Position numbers and translations under genes: made by a program. Below the pieces are notes generated by a model. The model saw only the letters and a list, made by a program, of their open reading frames with translations. It was not told the DNA's origin and ran no database searches. From Clostridia bacterium (lineage in GTDB: Bacteria; Bacillota_A; Clostridia; Christensenellales; Aristaeellaceae): DNA of 58,202 bases. Of this stretch, positions 53,796 to 58,202 are shown one piece after another (the stretch's first letter is position 1; the number at the start of each line of letters is the position of its first letter). Location of the stretch: assembly GCA_017518705.1 (NCBI GenBank), contig JAFWUC010000019.1:1-58202 (forward strand), written 5' to 3'.

Positions 53796-54665
53796 ATGGC
53801 GCAGATATCGAACATCGTTGTAAAGCAGCGCAGGCAGCGCAAGGCGCGGGCTATGTCCTTCCAGATATTCATCACGGCATTGACCATACTGTTCGTGGTG
53901 CTGGCTTTCATATCCATATTCCTTATGCTGTTCCTGTCGCTGAAAAGCCAGTCTCAGTTCTATTCCAACCTCTGGGCGATCCCCAATCCCCCGCAGTGGA
54001 AGAACTATGACGCCGCATGGAGCCAACTGTTCAGAAACATGCTGAACTCCGTTATCACCGTAACCGTGGGCACGCTGTTCATAGTGGTGCTGTCCGCGAT
54101 GTCGGGCTATGTGTTCGCACGTCTGGAATTCCCGATGAAGAACTTCCTGTTCATGATGATGCTGGCGCTTATGATGGTGCCCGGCGTGCTGACCCTCACA
54201 CCTTCCTACAAGCTGATACAGCGCCTGGGACTCAAAAACAGCTGGTTCGCCCTGTGGCTGCCCTGGGCTTCCGGCGGACAGGTAATGGGCATGTATCTGT
54301 GCCGCACGTTCATTTCCGCGCAGCCAGCTTCCCTGTTCGAGTCCGCGCGTATAGACGGCGCTACGGAGCTGAAAGCCTTCTTCTACATCGCCGTGCCGCT
54401 GGCAAAACCCATTCTCGCCACCCTCGTGGTCATGAACATGATAAGCCTGTACGGCGACTTCATCTGGCCGCTGCTGGTGATCGAATCCAATACCAAGCAG
54501 GTGATAAGCGTGGCGATCCAGACATACAGTTCCTCGACCGGCATGACCGACTATGGCGCCATGATAGCGGGCTTTGTGATGGCCACAGTGCCTCTGGTAG
54601 TCATGTTCTCTTTCAGCTCCAGACTCTATATCGAAGGCATCACTTCCGGCGCGGTCAAAGCATGA
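53796..54665 (+). CDS. Sugar ABC transporter permease, MalG type
   Basis: A 289-residue permease with six membrane helices. The EAA loop is LFESARIDGATELKAFFYIA followed by PLAKP, the contact site for the ATPase. N-terminal basic segment and helix 1 (SFQIFITALTILFVVLAFIS) and the segment NMLNSVITVTVGTLFIVVLS are typical of the MalG/AraQ group. It starts 16 bases after the propeller-permease gene. The operon ends at a strong terminator. Confidence 0.95.
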   Translation: MAQISNIVVKQRRQRKARAMSFQIFITALTILFVVLAFISIFLMLFLSLKSQSQFYSNLWAIPNPPQWKNYDAAWSQLFRNMLNSVITVTVGTLFIVVLSAMSGYVFARLEFPMKNFLFMMMLALMMVPGVLTLTPSYKLIQRLGLKNSWFALWLPWASGGQVMGMYLCRTFISAQPASLFESARIDGATELKAFFYIAVPLAKPILATLVVMNMISLYGDFIWPLLVIESNTKQVISVAIQTYSSSTGMTDYGAMIAGFVMATVPLVVMFSFSSRLYIEGITSGAVKA

Positions 54666-54683
54666 TCCCGTTTCCGGACAGAA

Positions 54684-54720
54684 TTGGACGGCAGTCAACA
54701 CTGCCGTCCAATGTTTTTTT
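54684..54720 (+). terminator. Terminator of the ABC importer operon
   Basis: TTGGACGGCAG, loop TCAACA, CTGCCGTCCAA, then TGTTTTTTT. Confidence 0.93.
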
Positions 54721-54840
54721 CTGCCGCGCGAGCGGTTTGGGGTGTACCGGATTATGATATGTATCAGAAGACACCAGACCGCACTCAACCAATACGCTTA
54801 GATCTTTCTTATTAGCATCCGCCTCTGCGGCATGATGCTT

Positions 54841-56328
54841 TTATTCAATGGTCTGTATGCCGTTCAGATCCAGCCAGTTTCTGATGTCCTCCCCCAGTTT
54901 GCTGCCGCCTGAATAGTGCACGGACAGCCCCGGCGCAATCACGGCCTGCGGAGCAAGTTTGGCGATCGCCGTCAGGCTCTGGCCGAAGCGTCCTCCTCCG
55001 TGCGAACAGAAGGGCAGTATGGTTTTTCCGCTGAAATCGTAGGATTCCAGGAATGTCGCTATCGGCATCGGGATGGATGCCCACCAGTTGGGATAGCCGA
55101 GCAGTATCACATCGTACTCGGCGATGCTCTCCGGCGGATCGCTTATCGCTGGGCGGGCCTGATCGTGCTGATCCCGCTGCGCCTCCATAAGAACGGTGTT
55201 ATCGTTATCCGAATATGCCGGGATCGGCTCGATCTCAAATATATCCGCGCCGGTCTGCCGCCGGATCTCCCGGGCGATACCCCGGGTATTCCCGCTCCAG
55301 GAGAAGTAAGCGATCAGCATTCTGCCTCCGGTCTCGGGCTTATCTGCCGCATTTACGGTAGATACCGTGCCGCTTAACGCGTTCGCCGCGCTTCGCACCG
55401 GGCGGATCCCCAGATTGAAAGAGACCATGTCCAGTTCTCCCGCCGCGCGGTAGGCGCTGCGCAGGTTCTTGCCGAAGTCGTTCCACCCTCCGCCCCGATA
55501 GACGCGGCGCGTGCCCGACGCGGCGCCGGTCGGGTCTGCTGTGTTTTCGGTATCGTACTCTCCGTACAGGTCCCAGCACCACTCATTCACGTTGCCGTGC
55601 ATATTGTACAGCCCCCACGGGTTCGGTTCGAAAGAGTCGACCTCAACGGTGGTCTGGCGATAGCGGCCCGGGCGGGTTTCCAGCACGGAATCGTCAAAGT
55701 AGTTTTCTTCGATCTCGTAGGGATAATGGCCGTAGTAATTGGCTTCATCCGGCCCTGTCGAGTGAACGGTGTTGAAAGGCGTTGTCGTGCCCGCCCTGCA
55801 CGCGTATTCCCATTCGGCTTCGGTGGGCAGGCGGTAACCGTCCGCGGCGCGGTCCCAGGTCACGGTCTCTCCGCTGACGGTATAGGCGGGAGTCAGCCCC
55901 GCATAGGCGCTCATCGCATTGCAGAATCTGACGGCATCCAGCCAGCTTACGCTTTCCACCGGCAGGTTTTCGCCGCTGAAACTGCTGGGATCGCTGCCCG
56001 TCAGGCGTTTATATTCGGCCTGTGTGACCTCATAAGGGCTTATCCAAAAGCCGGATACGGTGACCTTGTGAAGAGTCTCGTCCTCAATGCGCCAGTTTTC
56101 GCTTTCCGGACTGCCCATAAGGAACGAAACGCCGTCTATCCATACAAAGCCGTCGTCGACCTGCTTTGCTTCGCTGTCAGAAGCGGTGACCGCCGGGCTT
56201 GCGCTCGGAAAAGGCGTTTCCGGTTCGGACGCGCGGACCGATCCATCGCTGCCTGCAGCGCTCCATGGCGCCGCAGCTTCATACCCGTCGTCCCCGCTGT
56301 CCGCCGAAAATGCGACGAACAGACCCAC
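54841..56328 (-). CDS. Membrane-anchored SUMF1-like domain fused to a flavodoxin
   Basis: The product has an N-terminal hydrophobic anchor, a low-complexity linker, a SUMF1/FGE-sulfatase-like domain (about residues 61-313) and a flavodoxin domain (about 337-495). SUMF1 landmarks are FVWIDGVSFLMGSPESEN, GYRLPTEAEWEYACRAG, GLYNMHGNVNEWCWDLYG and RVYRGGGWNDFGKNLRSAYR. The cysteine pair that makes true formylglycine-generating enzymes active is missing there. The flavodoxin has the FMN phosphate loop SWSGNTRG and ILLGYPNWWASIP. The GTG at 56328 is the only standard in-frame start, yet it cuts the helix: in-frame codons upstream to about 56370 encode TAFVCILLAIAIGVGLF, overlapping the end of the preceding gene. 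The true start is probably non-standard near that stop codon. Confidence 0.8.
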   Translation of the reverse strand: MGLFVAFSADSGDDGYEAAAPWSAAGSDGSVRASEPETPFPSASPAVTASDSEAKQVDDGFVWIDGVSFLMGSPESENWRIEDETLHKVTVSGFWISPYEVTQAEYKRLTGSDPSSFSGENLPVESVSWLDAVRFCNAMSAYAGLTPAYTVSGETVTWDRAADGYRLPTEAEWEYACRAGTTTPFNTVHSTGPDEANYYGHYPYEIEENYFDDSVLETRPGRYRQTTVEVDSFEPNPWGLYNMHGNVNEWCWDLYGEYDTENTADPTGAASGTRRVYRGGGWNDFGKNLRSAYRAAGELDMVSFNLGIRPVRSAANALSGTVSTVNAADKPETGGRMLIAYFSWSGNTRGIAREIRRQTGADIFEIEPIPAYSDNDNTVLMEAQRDQHDQARPAISDPPESIAEYDVILLGYPNWWASIPMPIATFLESYDFSGKTILPFCSHGGGRFGQSLTAIAKLAPQAVIAPGLSVHYSGGSKLGEDIRNWLDLNGIQTIE

Positions 56329-56366
56329 ACCAATAGCTATCGCCAGCAGGATGCAGACGAACGCGG

Positions 56367-57026
56367 TCAGCTTTTGTTCGCGGGTGTCTTGCGGTTTAGG
56401 ATCCCGGGCAGCTGCGCTCCGACAAACACCCAGAAGAAGGCGATCAGCAGCGCCTCCAGCAGCACAAGGGCCGCGGCTTTATCATAGTCGATGAATGCAA
56501 AAGGCACCCGGTAAAACAGGTAATCCGGATACCTGTTCAGCAGGAACAGCCACAGTCCGGCGCCGGCAGCCGGTATGGAGACCCAAAGACCTATCCGCCG
56601 GACCCGCTTGCTTTTGATCCCTTTGAGCAGTGCGGGGATATGCAACCCCAGATGCAGCCCCATCAGCACAAAGCACCAGTGGGACAGTGTCAGGTGCAGT
56701 CTGCGCCCCAGTGAGGCGCGCATGAAGTCCGACAGGAACGGAACGGCATGAACGCTCATGTTGATTCCGCAGACGGCTGTCAGTATGAAGCAGATCACCA
56801 GCGCGGCATTTATGAATGTCTGCGTGATGCGCAGCGGAGTATACCTGCCATTAAACAGGGCGGCGATCCATTTGCGGTTCAGTATCTGATGCAGGATCAT
56901 CAATGCCGTCATTGCCATGCCCGCCCACTCGTGACCGGCTTCTCCCCACACCTGATAAGACATGAGCATCAGCAGTCCCAAACCGAGCATGATGTCTACT
57001 ATGTGCTTTACTCGCTTTGCCCGCAT
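56367..57026 (-). CDS. Six-helix DUF4405/cytochrome b-like membrane protein
   Basis: A 219-residue membrane protein with six helices. Histidines sit in helix positions suited to heme b: GHEWAGMAMTALMILHQILN in helix 2 and HLTLSHWCFVLMGLHLGLH in helix 4, as in DUF4405/cytochrome b561-type proteins that carry electrons across the membrane. ATG 57026 has GGAG nine bases upstream and lies 14 bases after the exported flavodoxin gene stop; the gene after it overlaps or abuts its end. Neighbouring flavodoxins make an electron-transfer role likely. Heme binding is an inference from the histidine pattern. Confidence 0.75.
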   Translation of the reverse strand: MRAKRVKHIVDIMLGLGLLMLMSYQVWGEAGHEWAGMAMTALMILHQILNRKWIAALFNGRYTPLRITQTFINAALVICFILTAVCGINMSVHAVPFLSDFMRASLGRRLHLTLSHWCFVLMGLHLGLHIPALLKGIKSKRVRRIGLWVSIPAAGAGLWLFLLNRYPDYLFYRVPFAFIDYDKAAALVLLEALLIAFFWVFVGAQLPGILNRKTPANKS

Positions 57027-57040
57027 GCTGTTTTCTCCGT

Positions 57041-57613
57041 TCAGGGCTCGATGCCCAGAGATATCGCCCATTGCGTCAGTTCTTCAACGGTGGCGTGCTC
57101 GGTGAACCGCTTGCCCTCCAGCCAGGTGCCCGCGCCGGCCTGCTGCTCCAGGTGCTTCATGCTGTTGCCAAGCCCCGAACTGCCCGAAGTGAAAAACACC
57201 GCCATGGTCTTGTCAGTCAGGTCGACGTTTTCGACGAAATTAGAAACAATGCGCGGCACGTCTCCCCACCAGATCGGGTAGCCGATCAGTATGGTGTCGT
57301 AGGAAGTGAGGTCCGGCAGTTCACCCGCTATGGCAGGGCGGCATGCAGGATCGTCCGTTTCGATCGAAGTGCGACTCTTTCGGTCGTTCCAGTTAAGATC
57401 GTCTTGCGTATACGGCTCTTCGGGCACTATCTCGTAAATATCCGCTCCAAGTCCTTCCGCCAGCTTTTCCGCCACTCCCCGCGTGGTGCCGGTGGCGGAG
57501 AAATACACCACGAGAATGTGGCCGGCAGGTTCAGTGCTTTCCTCAGCAGCGGCCAAAGGAATACAAACGGTCAGCAGACAGATGCTGAGCAACATGGCAA
57601 GTGTTTTTTTCAT
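57041..57613 (-). CDS. Exported flavodoxin
   Basis: A 190-residue protein with a clear signal peptide (KKTLAMLLSICLLTVCIPLAAA, cleavage about residue 23) and one flavodoxin domain. The FMN phosphate loop is SATGTTRG (39-46); the strand and loop YDTILIGYPIWWGDVPRIV covers the flavin ring with a Trp pair; TMAVFFTSGSSGLGNS is the third FMN loop. Flavodoxins are normally cytoplasmic; export means the electron donor must be in or across the membrane. AAGGAGG precedes the ATG. It starts 13 bases after the broken CMD-cupin gene and is followed by the DUF4405 gene. Confidence 0.93.
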   Translation of the reverse strand: MKKTLAMLLSICLLTVCIPLAAAEESTEPAGHILVVYFSATGTTRGVAEKLAEGLGADIYEIVPEEPYTQDDLNWNDRKSRTSIETDDPACRPAIAGELPDLTSYDTILIGYPIWWGDVPRIVSNFVENVDLTDKTMAVFFTSGSSGLGNSMKHLEQQAGAGTWLEGKRFTEHATVEELTQWAISLGIEP

Positions 57614-57626
57614 AACTTCTTCCTCC

Positions 57627-58202
57627 TTACTTTAACGTAGCGTATTCTTCATCTGAAACGGCTTCCAGCCATTCTGCTTTGGCGTCTTCGCCGGGCACTT
57701 CGATCGCCAGATGGCTGAACCAGCTGTCGGGCGCCGCGCCGTGCTAGTGCTTGATCCCCTTCGGGATATTCACGCAATCGCCGGGTCTCAGTTCGACGGG
57801 CTCCTTGCCCCATTTCTGATAGTATCCGCGCCCGCCGACACAGATCAGCATCTGCCCGCCGCCCTTGCTCGCGTGATGGATGTGCCAGTTGTTCCTGCAG
57901 CCCGGCTCAAAGGTAACGTTGAACACCGGCACCTGCGTCACGGAAACAGGCGCAATATAGCTCTGCCCGATAAAATACCGTGCGTACGCGTCGTTCGGCT
58001 GCCCGACGGGGAAAAAGATGCTGTTCTGATACTTCTCCTTTTCCGTAAGCGTGGGGGCCTCCTCATTCCATACTTCCTTAGCCAGCCGGAACACGGCCCA
58101 GGCCCTGGGCCAGCCGACATACATCGCCGCGTGGGTGATCATGGCGGCAATCTCTTCTTTTGTTACCCCATTGGCTTTGGCATTCCTCAGATGATACGTC
58201 AG
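57627..58202 (-). pseudogene. Carboxymuconolactone decarboxylase-cupin fusion, interrupted by TAG, cut by the window end
   Basis: The frame enters from beyond the right edge and ends at TAA 57627-57629. The first part is the end of a CMD (AhpD-like) domain (EEIAAMITHAAMYVGWPRAW); the second is a cupin with metal-type ligands in WHIHHASKGGGQMLI and GRGYYQKWGKEPVELRPGD. An in-frame TAG at 57744-57746 splits the motif KH-stop-HGAAPDSWFSHLAIEV, where relatives have KHWHGAAPDSW, so Trp TGG has become TAG. The remaining 38 codons after it still match the family end (WLEAVSDEEYATL). It belongs to the redox operon. The usual fusion acts as a small peroxidase- or decarboxylase-like enzyme of unknown substrate. 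Confidence 0.88.

Noticed and set aside
1..58202. tRNA, rRNA, insertion sequences, prophage and integrase/att sites
   Set aside because: None was seen: intergenic gaps are short, and no transposase, integrase or phage protein is encoded.

Overview
The window reads as chromosomal DNA of a Gram-positive anaerobe of the Firmicutes, most likely a gut Clostridia of the Christensenellales kind. This placement is an inference. It rests on strong AAGGAGG ribosome binding sites, sigma-A type promoters (TTGACA/TATAAT with 17-18 bp spacers), an LCP protein and a bacterial tyrosine kinase with fused Wzz domain, a LoaP-type antiterminator, many secreted proteins with Ala-X-Ala signal peptides, and a large stock of intracellular-looking glycoside hydrolases. 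No rRNA, tRNA, CRISPR array, insertion sequence or prophage was seen.

Left third (1-20.8 kb), cell surface. Everything to 18.1 kb is on the minus strand. A promoter at 9899-9927 drives a tyrosine kinase (8337-9815), a 1950-residue exported protein made of about 57 repeats of 32 residues (2471-8323) and an LCP protein whose signature catalytic residues are changed (1367-2455). No glycosyltransferase lies between them. Beside this operon sit a truncated CapD/PglF-like membrane protein, an ECF sigma factor with a tiny overlapping upstream gene, and a second giant secreted protein (FecR-like domain plus YDG/MBG repeats). An AT-rich acyltransferase follows. Then the plus strand starts with a membrane protein, a LoaP-like antiterminator and an Eda-type aldolase.

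Middle (20.8-36.8 kb), transport and sugar breakdown. There is a MATE exporter. A minus-strand operon runs CE15-like esterase, GH63-like glycosidase, EamA transporter and, after a 114-base gap, a small secreted cystatin-like protein. The plus strand carries MmcQ/YjbR, GH32-like and RpiB/LacAB-like genes. An AraC regulator and a deacetylase-like protein face two plus-strand glycosidases.

Right part (36.8-54.7 kb). proB-proA and a frameshifted GDPD gene are followed by an HxlR/flavin-reductase divergent pair and an ArsR-MmcQ-Tag-thioesterase operon. Next comes a minus-strand glycosidase operon (GH99-like, DUF5722, and a large glycosidase broken by an in-frame TGA). It is divergent from a sugar ABC importer whose first permease is fused to an extracytoplasmic beta-propeller.

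Right end (54.8-58.2 kb). A minus-strand redox operon contains a CMD-cupin gene broken by an in-frame TAG, an exported flavodoxin, a histidine-rich six-helix membrane protein, and a membrane-anchored SUMF1-flavodoxin fusion. I read it as a possible extracytoplasmic electron-transfer module.

Four genes look damaged: one truncation, one frameshift and two Trp-to-stop changes. The window therefore shows either real gene decay or consensus errors in an assembled genome.
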